Source of the DNA: Lutjanus erythropterus
Taxonomy: Eukaryota; Chordata; Actinopteri; Lutjaniformes; Lutjanidae
Length of the DNA stretch: 64,000 nt
Direction of reading: 5' to 3'
Assembly: GCA_020091685.1 (NCBI GenBank)
Contig: CM034595.1
Span: 14,684,525-14,748,524, forward strand
The notes beneath the pieces are model-generated. The model did no database searches. It saw only the letters and a list, made by a program, of their open reading frames with translations, and was not told where the DNA came from. Shown in pieces: positions 33,984 to 46,378 of the stretch. Positions within the stretch are counted from its first letter, which is position 1. Each line of letters begins with the position of its first letter. Both the position numbers and the translations under genes were made by a program.

Positions 33984-34928
33984 CATTATAAAAGTTTCCA
34001 CTGTGAAACTATCCTGTGCTGTAGAGATACTTTAATATCAAGTGGTGGTTTTATCATACTTTAGCTCATTCGGGCTGCTAGGGGACAGATAATTTTGGAA
34101 GTTTCAAATAAATTCCTTCTCAAAAGAAGCGTAAGTGGAGGTTCCACAGTGGCTACACCTGTAGCTCACATCAGCCTAATTCCTAATACTTTTGGCTGTC
34201 TCTCTCTCTGTCTTTTCTCTCTCACACACTCCCTCTTTCTTGCTTTCTTTTTTCTCTTCTGGGGCACCGAGATCAGAGCAGACAGAGACAGAGAGGGTTT
34301 GAAGATGAGCTGGACAAGAGGGGTTTTGAGGAGCTGAGGAAAGGCGAGCAGAAGAGAGAAAAAAAAAAGGAGAGCTCAGAATTGAATCTGCAGGTATGGC
34401 TGCTTGGACATCTGCCTGTGTCCCCTCGCTGTCCTCTCCTTTACCTTTCCACGTGCTCCTTCTCTCTTCTCCTCCGCTCCTCCTCTGCTCTTCCTCTCTT
34501 TTCCCCAGAGTGCCACTGGCCAGAGTCTGGTTGGTGATGGCTTTCCAGCGTGTTTAGCCACGCACTACTTACCCTCTCCTTACCGCTCGTTTTTCTTCAT
34601 TCATATTTCTATCCATTTATCCATATATCCATCTATCTATCTATCTGTCCTTCCTTTTTTCACCACTCTTTCCATCCCTCACTCCCTCTCTTTCAGCTTC
34701 TCTCCACTCTGTTTTTCTCCAAATCTGTCCCCTGCCTTTATGGAAAATGATCATGGCATTAAGGATGTGGACTATTGCCTCTTCCTTCTTTAAAATTGTC
34801 ATGTTTTTCAAACCAACCTGCTCCTTCCTCCCCCTGCTTACCATGCACTTACCTCCCAGACCATAAGCTGTGATAGTACCATCTCTGAGGCCAGTATCCT
34901 CTGTTTTATATAGTCTGTAATTCATCTA
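33984..34928. other. Downstream intergenic DNA, no gene seen
   Basis: Pyrimidine-rich sequence at 34390-34740 with a degenerate (ATCT/ATCC)n patch around 34610-34660. Open frames here follow the skew and show no domain. Confidence 0.55.
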
Positions 34929-36043
34929 TACCCAGCGAGCAAAATTTGGTCCTCAGAATGTTCTGGGAACGTTTGATTTTGGCTCTGGGAAAGTTGATTG
35001 AACATTACTGCATAACATTCCCTGAATGTTAATATACCTGAATGACGGCGTGTTTTACTAACATAAAACTGACATTATTGTTAGGTTCTCAGAATGTTCT
35101 GGGAGGGTTAGTTGAATTTTCCAAGAAGGTTGGATGTTAAAATGTCAAGTTTTTCCTTTATTTGAAAAGAACGTTATCAATACATTTCCAGAACGTTCCT
35201 GGGATGTTGGCTGAATGTTCCAGAAAGTTATTTGAATGTTTCGCCTTTAACATTCCCTGGATAGTAAAATGTTTTTTCTACTTAAGAACCAATGTTATTG
35301 ATGCATTTCCAAAATGTTCTGGGGACGTTGGCTTAATTCTCCAGGAAGGGTATTTGAACGTTTGACCTTGTTTGTTCCAATCCGAAAATAGTGTCACTGA
35401 ATTTTCTGGCAATGTTGAATAAATGTTCCAGGAAGTTACTTGAACATTTCCTCTTAACATTCCTTGAATTTTAAAATGTTAACTTTTTGCTACTTGAGGA
35501 CAACATTATGATTTGTTTCCAGAACGTTCTTGGGATGTTAGCTGAATGTTTGAGGAAGATTACTTCAGCGTTTCTCCTTAACATTCCCTGGATGTTATAA
35601 TATACATTTTTGCTACTCAAAGACAACATCCTATGTTTCCAGAACGTTCTGGGGATGTTGGTTGAATGATCCAGGTATTTCATTAAATGTTTTTCCTTAA
35701 CATTCTGTAAATGTTAAAATGTCAGGTTTTTCCTACTTGAAAACAACATTATTGATTCACTTCCAGAAAGCACATTACTACTTACATTACTGTTATATTT
35801 CCAGAATGTTCTGGGAAGGTTGGTTGAATGTTCCAGGAAGTTAACTGAATGTTTACATTTCACATTCCCTGGATGTCAAAAGGAAAGTTTTTCCGACACA
35901 AAGGTAATGTTGTGGTTATATTCCCAGAATGTTCTGGTTTCTTGAAAGTTGCCCTTAATGTTCCTTACATGTTACAACATTGTGGGAGGCTACCAAAGAG
36001 AAACCTGGGATTGTTATGGGGAACTTTGTGTGTTACCTGGGTA
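34929..36043. mobile_element. 1.1-kb element with TACCCAG ends and an internal tandem array
   Basis: The left end TACCCAGCGAGCAAAA and the reverse complement of the right end, TACCCAGGTAACACAC, share their first seven bases. Between them are about eight to nine degenerate units of roughly 100-135 bp. Each holds CCAGAAYGTTCTGGG, then GGTTGAATGTTCCAGGAAG, then AACATTCCCTGGATGTTA. Cores lie at 34955, 35091, 35190, 35311, 35521, 35641, 35803 and 35926. No protein is supported on either strand. Confidence 0.75.
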
Positions 36044-36834
36044 GTTGATGCAGTGTTTTCTCTCCGCTTCTGAAGCAAAACTCATAAATCAAATTCCAGG
36101 GAAACCAAGGTTGTTATATAAAAATGTTGCTGTCTATGTCTGATGTGAGAGAGATGCTGGTACTTTTCAAGGATTCTTCTCAAAGCTATAATAGGTTTTA
36201 TTAAAAAAAAAAGAAAAAAAAAACAGTTTGGAAGGAATATATTAATACAGTCTATACCCAGTCTACAGTGTCCTGTTTCAGCATTTTAAAACCACATAAC
36301 AGCAGTATTTCTCGAGGCATTTTCCACCATTAAGCAAGATGTAAATGAGCCGTTCTTTTAATGGAGGCTAACCCCTGTAGCTGCACTGGCTTGGTGTTTC
36401 CAAATTATTTTTTAACAATGCTAACAAGCTGTTTCTGCGACCGAGGTGCCAATTATGGAGCTTTTTCCTACAATGTGACAAGTGCCTGGTGCAGAAAAAC
36501 AACTAACAAAAAATCCTAAACGTCACTTGATCACACTGCCAAAGTACAGTTTTTAGTGGAAGCTGCCCTGAAAATCAAAGCTGATTTATTGCGTGTGTAA
36601 TCTCACAAACACCAAGAAACTATTAACAGTAGAGAACACTTGCAGTCGGCGTGAGAGCTAATGTGTCTGACTTTTCCTCAGAGTGATGTCATGTAAAGGA
36701 CACCAGCTTTAATGAAATAACTCACAAAGGTGATGAAGGGGGAGAAAGGTGTAGATTTAAATTTGGGACTAAAGAAAGACTGAAAAATATAGTTTCAAAG
36801 TTGATACCATGTGTTATGAAACACAAGCATTGCA

Positions 36835-37785
36835 GCCAAATAATGAACTAAAGATAGTTGCAAAATCCTTCCTGGAGAATCACTTATACCAAAGACAAAA
36901 TGCAGTTCTGGCATATTACAGTAAACTTGAAATGCCCTTTAAACTTAAGTTCCAAAGCTGTTTTGCTATTTTCTACCCAAACGTAACACACATACACACA
37001 CTTAACAAGCATTTCTTCTTCTTTTCTACATTTTATATCACTAACAAGAACTTTTTTACTTTTTAGGGTGTTTTCAAATGTGTTTGAAAAAATTCTGAAA
37101 AGTTGACCAGTATACTAAAGGCCTTTCATGTAATGAACCAAAGACATAACAAGCATTTCTGTTCCTCTTGTAAACTTTTTACATTGATTCATTAGAATCT
37201 TTATTTCCAGGTTAGGGTGTTTAAAACACCTCTGAAAAGCTGAACAATATGCTTGAAATATCTTTGAAACGTAAGTGCCAGAGCTGTTTTTTTCCTCCCC
37301 AGACCTATCAGATGTAACACAACAAGCATTTTTGCATCTTTTTTTGCTTTTTTACTTTTTACTTGACTTCACAGTTACCTTTTTTCTGACTTTTTTTGTT
37401 TGTTTTCACATATGTTTGAAAGACCTCTGAAAAGTTGAACTGTATCTTTAAAGGGATTTTTATTAATAAACTAGAGATAGTTACAAAATCATCTCTTATA
37501 CCAAAGACAAAATGGCATATTATGCTTGAAATACCCTTTAAACTAGCATTAAAGCACCAAAGCTGTTTTTCTTCCCCTTTACTTTTTCATATATGTAAAA
37601 TACTTCTGAAAAGTTGAACAGAGCTTTTAAAGGGATTTCAAATAATGAACTAAAGACAGTTGCAAAAATCTTCCTGGAGAATCGCTTATACCAAAGACAA
37701 AATGCAGTTCTCGCTTATTATTCTTGAAATACCCTTTAAACTGAAGTGCCAGAGCTGGTTTTTCCTCCCCATACGTAACACAGGG
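36835..37785 (+). repeat. Degenerate tandem array sharing sequence with the scx 3' UTR
   Basis: Three to four irregular units contain, in order, AATGAACTAAAGATAGTTGC, TATACCAAAGACAAAATG, GCCAGAGCTG, ACTTTTTAGGGTGTTTTCA and CTGAAAAGTTGAAC. Copies of the first motif lie at 36842, 37470 (diverged) and 37646. The piece 37033-37120 is close to 33418-33500 of the scx 3' UTR. Confidence 0.7.
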
Positions 37786-38389
37786 AAACAAAAGACTAAA
37801 TCTCAGGGCACAGTTTCACCGTAAGTGGTCCCTGCTGCTGGCTGGTTCCTGATGCAAAGGTTTGAAAAGCGCTGTGCGTCTTGTTTAAAAGATCTTACTT
37901 CTGTTATGAGCCGATGAGACGTAGATAATCTTACTGTGGAGGGTTTTTTAAAAGGAAGCAAAAGCTTTGAAAAAAGCAGCACCGTGTGTCTAGTGTGTCC
38001 TAATGACTTCTGGTCCAGTTAGTCTGAGAGTCTGATCTCTCTAGCAGGCCGTCTGTCTGAGCAGCAGAGAGGGGGGAAAAAGGAACTGGTTCCTCCCACA
38101 CAGACCAGATCAGGTTCCCCCCAACGCCTACACACGCACAATTTAACACACACACAGATGACCATTTACACTCTCATACTCCGATGAACTAACATATGCA
38201 CAAATAGATGGACGTACGCATGCGTGTGTAGTCCAACACTGGCCTGCGTGAACGCACACACTCGCACAAAGCAGGAGGATCTGTGATATAGCTTAGTTGT
38301 CTAATGATCTCTGTATTTTACATCGATGAAAACAGATCAGCTGAGAGGGCAGACTGCTGCGGTGAATTTAAGTGGGCGGTTTTGGACCA

Positions 38390-38610
38390 AGGTGAACCGG
38401 AGGTTGGACGATCAACTGGCTCTTATTGTCAATATAATGGTGTCTGACGAAGATGCCCCCATGGAAATCTGGCATGTGAGCGCTGATAGCTGAGGTAATA
38501 AAAAGCAGCTTTTGTCCTGGCATCTGCAAAGTCTTAGGTGGTGCCGGTGCCAGAGGAGCTGACGGATGTAGCCAGAGGACGACTTGAAAAATGAAACATA
38601 TTTGGAATAT
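38390..38610. promoter_or_regulatory. Candidate downstream regulatory element
   Basis: Unique GC-balanced block with a SOX-like CTTATTGTCAAT at 38422-38433, between repeat-rich stretches and about 4.5 kb past the scx poly(A) signal. No coding signal is seen. The call is tentative. Confidence 0.22.
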
Positions 38611-40190
38611 AATTGAAAACTGGCAGAAAAAGGCCTAAGTACAGAAAACACAAACTCATGATTTATTTTTATCACTTATGAATCAAAACAATATCACATG
38701 AGAAATGTATGTTCTCTTGTGAGCTCAACAATAACAATGATTAACTAACCATTTGATTTCCCTGAAGCATTGTGACCTATGAGGATGGTAATGCATATGG
38801 TAATTTGTTGCAAGTCATGTTTCCCAACTTAACGTCATCTGTCACTCTGCATAAAAGGCTTCCTCACAAGTTGTCCCAATGCAAAATGCAATGCAAATGG
38901 ATAATACAGACCCTACAGGACAGGCACCATAGGTAAAATTTCTAAAATGTCTATAAATTACTTCACTTAGTCCCTCAAATAATTGACATTAATTTGTTAA
39001 TGCAGTAGAAACCGGTTGCAAGATACTGTCGTGGTTAGTGGTCAGTTAGAAGGGTGCACCCAAATGATTAGCTCCAGGCTTGCAGCTATGATTTGGAGTC
39101 AAGGTGCCCTCAAACGGGCCAAATCTGGCCAAGGATCTAATTTTATGAAGCCCGAGAGAGCTTGTAAAGAACATCATTTGCACAATACAATTCAGTGCTG
39201 CACTATGGAGGTAGTACAGTAAACTACATAAACTACATGCCCCAGTTGTTGCTTGCACATTGAAGCTGTCCAGTAACAATCAAATGCAGAGGCAATTATG
39301 TAGCAGTAGACACGTCTTCCTTAGGGCAACCGTAATGCTAATGTGGCCCAGTATGAAAAGGAGTTTGGCTCCCCTGCATTATGGTATAACTTTTTTTTTT
39401 GTTCTTGTAGCCTCAAAACTGTCTTTTACCATTTTGATGCTACACTGGATGTTGTTTCAGCACCCTGTGTTTAGTCTTTGCGGGACTGCATTGGCTGCTC
39501 ATGCTGTGTAAATGCCGTGCAAAAAAAAAACAGTTGTGAGGTAACAGACAATGGAAATAGGATGTTTTTTGTAAATATAAAATATTCATTAGTACAATTT
39601 TAAATTTACTACATGTAGAATAATCAGAATGTTTACCCTTGGTAAGCGTTTGCTTAAGCCCCGTCCTCCCATGTAGACTCAGTGACAGGCAAGCAGGAAA
39701 CTGAATGTGAAGCTTGTAATTCTCAAATCAGATTTGCTTTAAGTAACCACCACAATTTTTCACAAATAAGTCTTGACTCTCTGCTCTTGGACTCTTGCAC
39801 TCAGAAGCATAAACGAGTCATTTCTCCATTTTTCAACTGTCATAACATGAGAATCAGTGGAGGAGACAGGAGCACTTCCTGTTTTTTTTCCAACTCATCC
39901 ATGTTTTTGCGCTCAGATGGTACCCAGCTGAATAAGGTCTATTAATTAAAGATGGATAGGTAGCACTGCTTTTCCTGAAGCATGACCTCCTGTTGACATT
40001 GGAGCAGAAGTTTCCTCTGGTGTCCTCTCCCGCTCTGTAGGCCTGTTGGCCAACTTCCTGCCTCCACTCGAGCTGTCTCAATAAAACATGAAGAACAAAG
40101 ATATAAAAACGCAGAGGAAAGAGCGAAATGCACCTTTAGGAACATTACTCTTTCTAACCCAACAGGGACCTGAGCTACGCAAACACATGC
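38611..40190. other. Intergenic DNA, no gene seen
   Basis: Unique AT-rich sequence without recognisable exons or repeat copies. Confidence 0.45.
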
Positions 40191-40392
40191 ACACACAGAC
40201 ACACACACACACACAAACACACGCACACACACGCACACGGCAGGAGGCTAACTGCTCCAAGAGGGAGCTGTGCTGCTGAGGGCCGGATGAAAGGAAACAC
40301 TAAAACTACAACGAGGGAAAGACAGGTGGCCAGTTTGGCAGCTCCACACACTCATGCACACACTCTGACACACACACACACACACACACATA
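40191..40392 (+). repeat. Two imperfect (CA)n tracts
   Basis: Interrupted CA at 40191-40236 and a purer tract at 40368-40390 followed by TATATACACA. Confidence 0.9.
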
Positions 40393-41244
40393 TATACACA
40401 TGTACACAAACTCCTTCCTCCTCAAACCCCCTGTTGTGCACACCTGTGAAAGTGCCAAATCCTGGATTCTACCTCGTTCGGCTCTCCAGCTTTCCTCCTA
40501 CAACCTCCTCTCTATGTTGTACTTCTATCTCCCTCCTCTCTCCCCCACGATGAATCTTTCTCCCCCTTTCCTCTCTTAGAAAGCTCCTCTGTGTAAACAT
40601 TTCGCTTGTAAGCTAGCAGCCTGGCTCACCTTTAATTGGTTGTTAAAAAGACATTTCCTGCTCATGAAGATACCACCATGGAAGCCTCTATGATTGTATA
40701 CAAATGTGTGTGAGTGCAGAATCCAAATGTGTATCCATGGATATGTTTATTACTGTAAAATCAAGCCTAATAATCTCCAATTATCTTAAGTCACATGATC
40801 ACAAAAACAAGGAACACTTTGTGGCTCAACAAAACACCAGATTTTCCCATCATCTGAAATGTTGTAATTGTTGCATAATGTTTTGTCTCCTGAACACATC
40901 CTGAATTTTAAAAGCCAGTTGTTTCTCTTCAGTATCTTTTCATGCAGTGAAGCTTGTGGTTGAGGGTGAGCTGGCCAGGTAATGAAAGCTGATGTTCTGT
41001 CTATTGCCAACGATTGTGCTCCTCCATTGTTATTCCTCTGGTTTTTCCCCCCTTTTGAAAGTAGAATTCTCACTGGTAGCTCACAGCGACTGTCTAGACT
41101 CAGTATTAATGTCTGTCTGGAAAATAATATACCCATATGAGCAAAGAGAAAATGACCAAGATACCAAAACTACAAAGGTTCAAATGGCAAGTGGTGCACT
41201 ATTTAAAAAAAAAAGTTTTATTTAATAAACCCATTGCTAATTAA

Positions 41245-41390
41245 ACCTTTTAGGGCATTATCAATTAATCTGTTGAATATTTTCTAAATTGATTGACCAA
41301 TTTAGTCTTTAAAATGTTAGAAAATTGCAAAATGTCCATCACAATGTCCCAAAGCCCAAGATGACATTATCTCCCAAGGCAGCAGGAGTC
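41245..41390 (+). repeat. Family H repeat, diverged partial copy
   Basis: Shares the ATTAATCTGTTGAATATTTT head, TTTAAAATGTTAGAAAATTG and CCCAAAGCCCAAGATGACAT with the common percomorph repeat also seen at 14905. A possible tail (CTAATCAGTTAATTAACTAA) lies at about 41785-41815. Confidence 0.6.
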
Positions 41391-42039
41391 ATAAGATCAT
41401 GAGATCACTGCTGGCAGCTACTGCCTTGGTTTTATGTTAGTGTAGATACTGCATTACCATCAGTTATATCAGAACTGGCAGAACAAGTATTTCTTAATTT
41501 GTGGAAGAGCAAAAAATGCCACTGAAGGATTTTCTCACTGGAAACAATATATTTGCTCCTCTTCCAATCAGCTTCAGCAAGACTTTTATCTGATTGGTTG
41601 AAGTTAGCTCTGATTGACAGATGGTCCATCCAGTCACCTACCAAGTGTTTTTTTTTAAGTGTCTGCCCTTTTCAGTTTCTAAGGATGACTGTTCAGATGG
41701 TTCTGTGTAACAAACCATCTGGCATGTCAAGTTAAAACTGAAATAATTTTCATAGTAGTTGTAGATTAAGTTTCCATCAAATCACTAATCAGTTAATTAA
41801 CTAATCATTTCAGTACCAAAGGATAGGACTTTGGTACTGAAGTACTTTGATTTATATGTGAATGGAGATTTGGTGATTACGTTCTGACTTTGTCACTCCT
41901 CACAGGTAAACAACAGGCACAGCACAACTGCACAACAAAGAGTATTCTTCCTTCAGGGGAACGTAGACTCAGAGCCCACAGGCAGATGGTGGGATGGAGG
42001 TGGGGTGCTTTAATAACACAATATAGCTCTGTGAACACT

Positions 42040-42290
42040 GGTCATCCACCTTTGGTCTGGACTGAAACATCTCAGCAGCTATTGGATGGATTATCATCCA
42101 CTGATGCAGATCGCCTCACTTTTTGTCTAGTAGAACCATCAGTTCAAAGTTTGCTTTGTCCCATACTTTGTGCAAAATTCATAATAATATGGACACAATA
42201 TGGATTAATATGGACATGTTAGCTTTCTGACATTAGCATTTAGCTCAAAATGCTGCTGTCACAGAGCAACTAGCATGGCTGTAGACTTGA
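42040..42290 (+). repeat. Dispersed teleost repeat, family K, copy 1
   Basis: Contains TGGTCTGGACTGAAACATCT, AGCTATTGGATGGATTATCA and GACATTAGCATTTAGCTCAA, then TAGCATGGCTGTAGACTTG. These landmarks belong to a repeat very common in percomorphs. Another fragment is at 51775-51965. Confidence 0.7.
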
Positions 42291-42685
42291 CTCTTAGTGT
42301 TGTGAAGTGCCATATGATCAGCACGAGTGATAGTAACAGCAAGTGTCAGCAATAGCTGTCAGCTGAGTTGTGACAGTGACAGCTTAAGTCACTTCCATAA
42401 TCAAAAGGGGTGATGTTTTTAGCTCTTTGCACTTTCTTCTAAAAGTTTGATATAAGGCAGAAGTTTTCAAAGTGGGAGATGAGAGGGGATCCAAACAGTT
42501 TCATGGGAGGCTTAGTGAATGGAACTGAAACATTTTTCCATTATTTATCAAAAGGAGATCACATAAAGCCTAAATCCGTTACATTATGTAGGCTATCCTG
42601 GCTCAATCACTGAATGTCTCTGGGATCAAATAACATAATCTGATCCATCCATGACATCCAGGAATTGAGCAGAGCAAGTAAACTA

Positions 42686-42724
42686 GGACCTCCCCTCAGA
42701 CAAGTTTTGTCTGACAGGAGGTCC
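42686..42724. other. Short inverted repeat / hairpin
   Basis: GGACCTCCCCTCAGACAA (42686-42703) pairs with TTGTCTGACAGGAGGTCC (42707-42724) at 16 of 18 positions around a 3-nt loop. It is too short for a typical microRNA precursor and shows no terminator context. Confidence 0.6.
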
Positions 42725-44273
42725 ACAGCCACAGACTTTGAAAGCTCCTGTTGGAAGGACAACAATGACTTAAATGCCCTTTTTAGAGGCACAGTCTTGT
42801 TTTACAAAAAAACCCCAACAACAACAAAAAAAGTAAAGTCAGAGAAAGGCGGTAATGGTAACACAAGCAAATTGACAGGAAAATGCTGAAGAAACAGGAA
42901 ATGTAAGAAAAATAAGCATTAATCACATTATGAGCTAATGATTAATTGCATAAACGTTAATTTCTCAGAGCAGTGATGTTGACACTGGCTGCTATGCTGT
43001 TGCCATAGTTTCACATGTGCAATCTGGACACGGTCCCATATGTTCATAATTGCAAAGGAAGACCAAAGGGCACCAATTTTGATCGGAAGCCAAAAAAGCC
43101 AGAGCCAGAACAGGTACAGCTGAATAATTATGCAGTTAGAGAAACTATTTACACACTCAAAAACACAGTTTTCCAAAGTAAACTACTGTAAAGTGGAAAG
43201 CATGAGACAAATGAATTATTATTTTATGTATGTTGGAATTTTATACAGTGCTAAAGAGATTTACATTTGACATAACAGCTCTGTGCTGTCGGGAATGGAA
43301 AACAGAGCCAGGCCTTAACCAAGTACAGGCTCAGTGACCGCCAGCTGACAATCAATGGAGACGTATGAAATATTAGCTACCAAAAGAAAACAGAATATCT
43401 GGTAACTGCAGGTGATGTCGAGCTCTTCCTCTGTTCCTGCTTTAAGTTGTCAATATGAGAAACACTGATTGACCTGTGCAGACTTTTCTACTTGATCTGT
43501 GCCGGTGATAGATGGACGTTGAGACACACCCTGAGGTGCCATTGGTGCATTTAAGAAGGCACACGCACCCGCAAGGCTGCAAGTGCTGCAAGTGTTTCAT
43601 CCTTTTACAGGCTTGGTGAATCAGGAGGCACTTAAGGTTTTATTAGCCTCTAAGCAGGCGTGTACAGATCCAGCAATGAACATGTGCTGCCCCTCCCAGA
43701 GTGGAAACTCCAAGCATCCTGGACGCAGTTATGAGACAATAGAAGCAGGGGGGATGGGGTGGAGTCACTGTCAAGTTTGAATTGAGTTTGCGCTTGTTAC
43801 ATGAACATTTACTATGGTCCAAGAGAAACAGAAAAGAGGTCTGTTTTAGCACCACTTCCTGTGTAACTTTCTGCTGTGTACAACGTTTTATTATTAGAAG
43901 TTAAGTCAGGTCATTTTATGTGAATTACTAAGTTAAAATATCCTCTTCACTTGGCGGTCTTTTAAGTTGACACACTGTTAAACCAAACTCCATTCTAAAA
44001 ACAGGTATTCTATGGAAGGGACATATTTTTCACAATAAAAACTTTGGTTACACCATCAATAAGACTCTTTTCTGATTTGATTCGATCCATGGGTACAATC
44101 ACCGCACATTATTTATTCAGTAATATCATTAACTAACATACACACACATGTATTGACTGGTCTGGCAATGCAGTACTTCTTGTCACCAGACCAAAGTGAT
44201 GTATGCGGTTCATACCCTGTAGTAGGATAGACAGTGTTGTGTTTATGTGTGAATTATTTCAAAAGTGGAGCCA
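42725..44273. other. Intergenic DNA, no gene seen
   Basis: Unique AT-rich DNA with no supported exon. Confidence 0.45.
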
Positions 44274-44472
44274 GTGGGGCTCCCCTATATCTCAGTTGGT
44301 TGAGCATGTGTCCCATGTACTGAGACTGTTCTTCCTCTGCAGCAGCCACCGTTTCAACTCCTGCCTACGGCCTTTCCCGCTGCGTGTTATCCCCTCTCTC
44401 GCTGCCCCTTTTCCTGTCATATCTTCATTTGTCTCTATCAGAAATAAAGGCAAAAGCCAAAAAAAAAAAAAT
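44274..44472 (+). repeat. tRNA-derived SINE, copy 2
   Basis: An A-box-like TCTCAGTTGGTTGAGCATG is followed by a degenerate B box, CGTTTCAACTCC. The body contains CCTTTTCCTGTCATATC, and AATAAAGGCAAAAGCC leads into an A-rich tail of about 12 bases. This is the fullest of the three SINE copies. Confidence 0.85.
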
Positions 44473-44535
44473 ATTTTTTGAAAAAAAGTGGAGTCGACTT
44501 CTATTAATCCTTATGCCCTCTTCAAATTTACTACC

Positions 44536-44930
44536 TTCTGGACACCTTCGTGGCAAAAATGGCCACGCACAGAAAAACTGCTATTAAATCATCATACATC
44601 AATATTTTTTTTCTGCTTTTTTTTTTTCATAAATCACATAAACAACTTAAGACTTGCTCAAAACTACCAAACATTCAATCATTTTCAGGATTTTAACCCT
44701 TTAAATGCCAGTTTAATTATTTGAATTACTAATGAATTTTTACCAAAAAATCACAAAAAATTTATTATTTTCCATATAATTAATAGTAGGGGGATGGGAC
44801 TTTGGTGGTGATTAGAGTCTTGGATGTGTCAAAGATTATCAACAAAATTGATTTGATTGCATTAGTATTTTTTATGTAGTGCCAGATACTCCCTGTGGAC
44901 ACCTTCGTGGCCAAAAATGGCTCATTGACT
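44536..44930 (+). repeat. Spaced direct repeat (GACACCTTCGTGGC) about 360 bp apart
   Basis: GGACACCTTCGTGGCAAAAA at 44539 and GGACACCTTCGTGGCCAAAA near 44897 are near-identical. The DNA between is AT-rich and non-coding. This may be a degraded transposon with repeated subterminal sequence. Confidence 0.5.
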
Positions 44931-45213
44931 TCCATTATAAACACATTTTTTAATCTCACTGCCATTACAGTATAAAACCATACATTCTGTAATGTCAGCA
45001 TTTCATTTTGAAGAAAAGTAGTGATATTTGACATTTCTACCGTATTCCACCAGATTCAACTGTTTTCCCATTGTAGGCCGATGCATGAAATTCTTGTATT
45101 TTTGCCATTAGATTACATTATATTATGGAGCCATGTGACTACCAGGGGGCCCTAAGAGTGATTTGTATGTTTGTGTGTGTTTGTGTGTTTGTGTATGTCT
45201 ACAGATCTCTGCA

Positions 45214-45280
45214 TTCTGTTTTTATTTATGTTTCACAAAATGTCGCAACTTCTTTGGAATTGGGATTGCGCATAACTATG
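45214..45280 (+). repeat. Fragment of a dispersed teleost repeat
   Basis: TCACAAAATGTCGCAACTTC followed by TTTGGAATTGGGATTG resembles the widely dispersed fish phrase in which a product of that element ends. Short fragment, family not named. Confidence 0.45.
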
Positions 45281-45699
45281 CATCATAATTTATTTGTGGA
45301 GTACAACTTTATATTTTTCGAAGTTGGGGTGAACACACCCTCTCTGTTTCCCTTGGGGTCTGTGCCCAAAATTGGGTGAGAAAGTCACTGAAATTGAACG
45401 AAAGAAAGAGAAAGTTGAAAACAGGAAAATGTGAAATAACTAAAACAAGAAAACAGTCAATGAAAAGGCAATGAGTGAACTAGCCTTGGACAGAAGAGGA
45501 AGGTAGCTGAGGAGGAGGAGGAGCAGGTACAGACTGCAGCAATCTTCTCCTCAGTTATAGATAGACTAGAGAGAAAGCAGTAGATGGTAAGAAAGAGAGA
45601 AGGAGAAGTGAAGCCAAGCCTTCAGTCAGTAGCAGCCTGCCAGAGCGTTGCTTTGCTTCGCCAGGTCCCTGTGCTCTCTGCTCTGTCCTCTCCAATAAG

Positions 45700-45970
45700 A
45701 CCCCTGGTTTAATACTGGAAAATTCCCTCCAAGCTGTCAATCACCCCCTTTAATAAAAACAAAGTATAACATTGCGGTCTCGCTTGCTCTCCGTTCCCCC
45801 TCGAGAATTAGAATGCGAGGTTTTGTCTGCGGAACTGTGAAAATCTCCTCTGCTTTTATTAGCAAAGCCCTGGTTCGACCGAAACTCTGGAAAAATCTGG
45901 CCACTCTCCGCTCTGCGTCTCCCATCTGGACTACATTAAAGCCAACCACCTGGACCCAAACCAAACCTGA
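45700..45970. promoter_or_regulatory. Candidate conserved non-coding block
   Basis: Unique block with ATAAAAACAAAGTATAACAT (SOX-type AACAAAG) and TTTTATTAGCAAAGCC. No exon or repeat similarity is seen. Position 12 kb past scx. Inference from appearance only. Confidence 0.22.
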
Positions 45971-46195
45971 AATGAAACTGGGGGTATTACAGAAAATAAC
46001 TCCGGGATCTGCCTATACACACACTGACACACACGGTCACAGATACATATCTTCCTTCATTCGCTCACACACACACACACACACAGAGACACACACATTT
46101 GCGTGTGTTTGCCCCAGACATGGTTCATGCTTCTCTCGCTTTCTATTTCGTGCTTAATCAGATTTCCTCAAGGAAAACTAGTCTTAACCGGCATG

Positions 46196-46378
46196 ATGGG
46201 ATCTGATTTGACTGACTGGCTGGTTTTGCTTTTTTCTCCTCCACTGTTTGGTTAACTGACTAGCTGATGGGCTAGCTGGGTGCTGACAAGCTGGCTAACA
46301 TGGCTGACAGGATGAGGGATTGACTGGCTGACTGATGAGTGACAATTACTGACTGAGTGAGTGGCAGCTGGCAGCGTA
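46196..46378 (+). repeat. Degenerate GACTGGCT-type tandem repeat
   Basis: Short words such as GACTGACTGGCTGG, TAACTGACTAGCTGATGGG and GATTGACTGGCTGACTGATG recur irregularly with a 4-bp base period. Confidence 0.65.

Noticed and set aside
34929..36043. CRISPR-like or satellite array
   Set aside because: Units are too long and degenerate for a CRISPR, the genome is vertebrate, and outer inverted ends point to a mobile element.
42686..42724. microRNA precursor
   Set aside because: The stem is only 18 bp with a 3-nt loop, shorter than a pre-miRNA, and the flanks do not extend the pairing.
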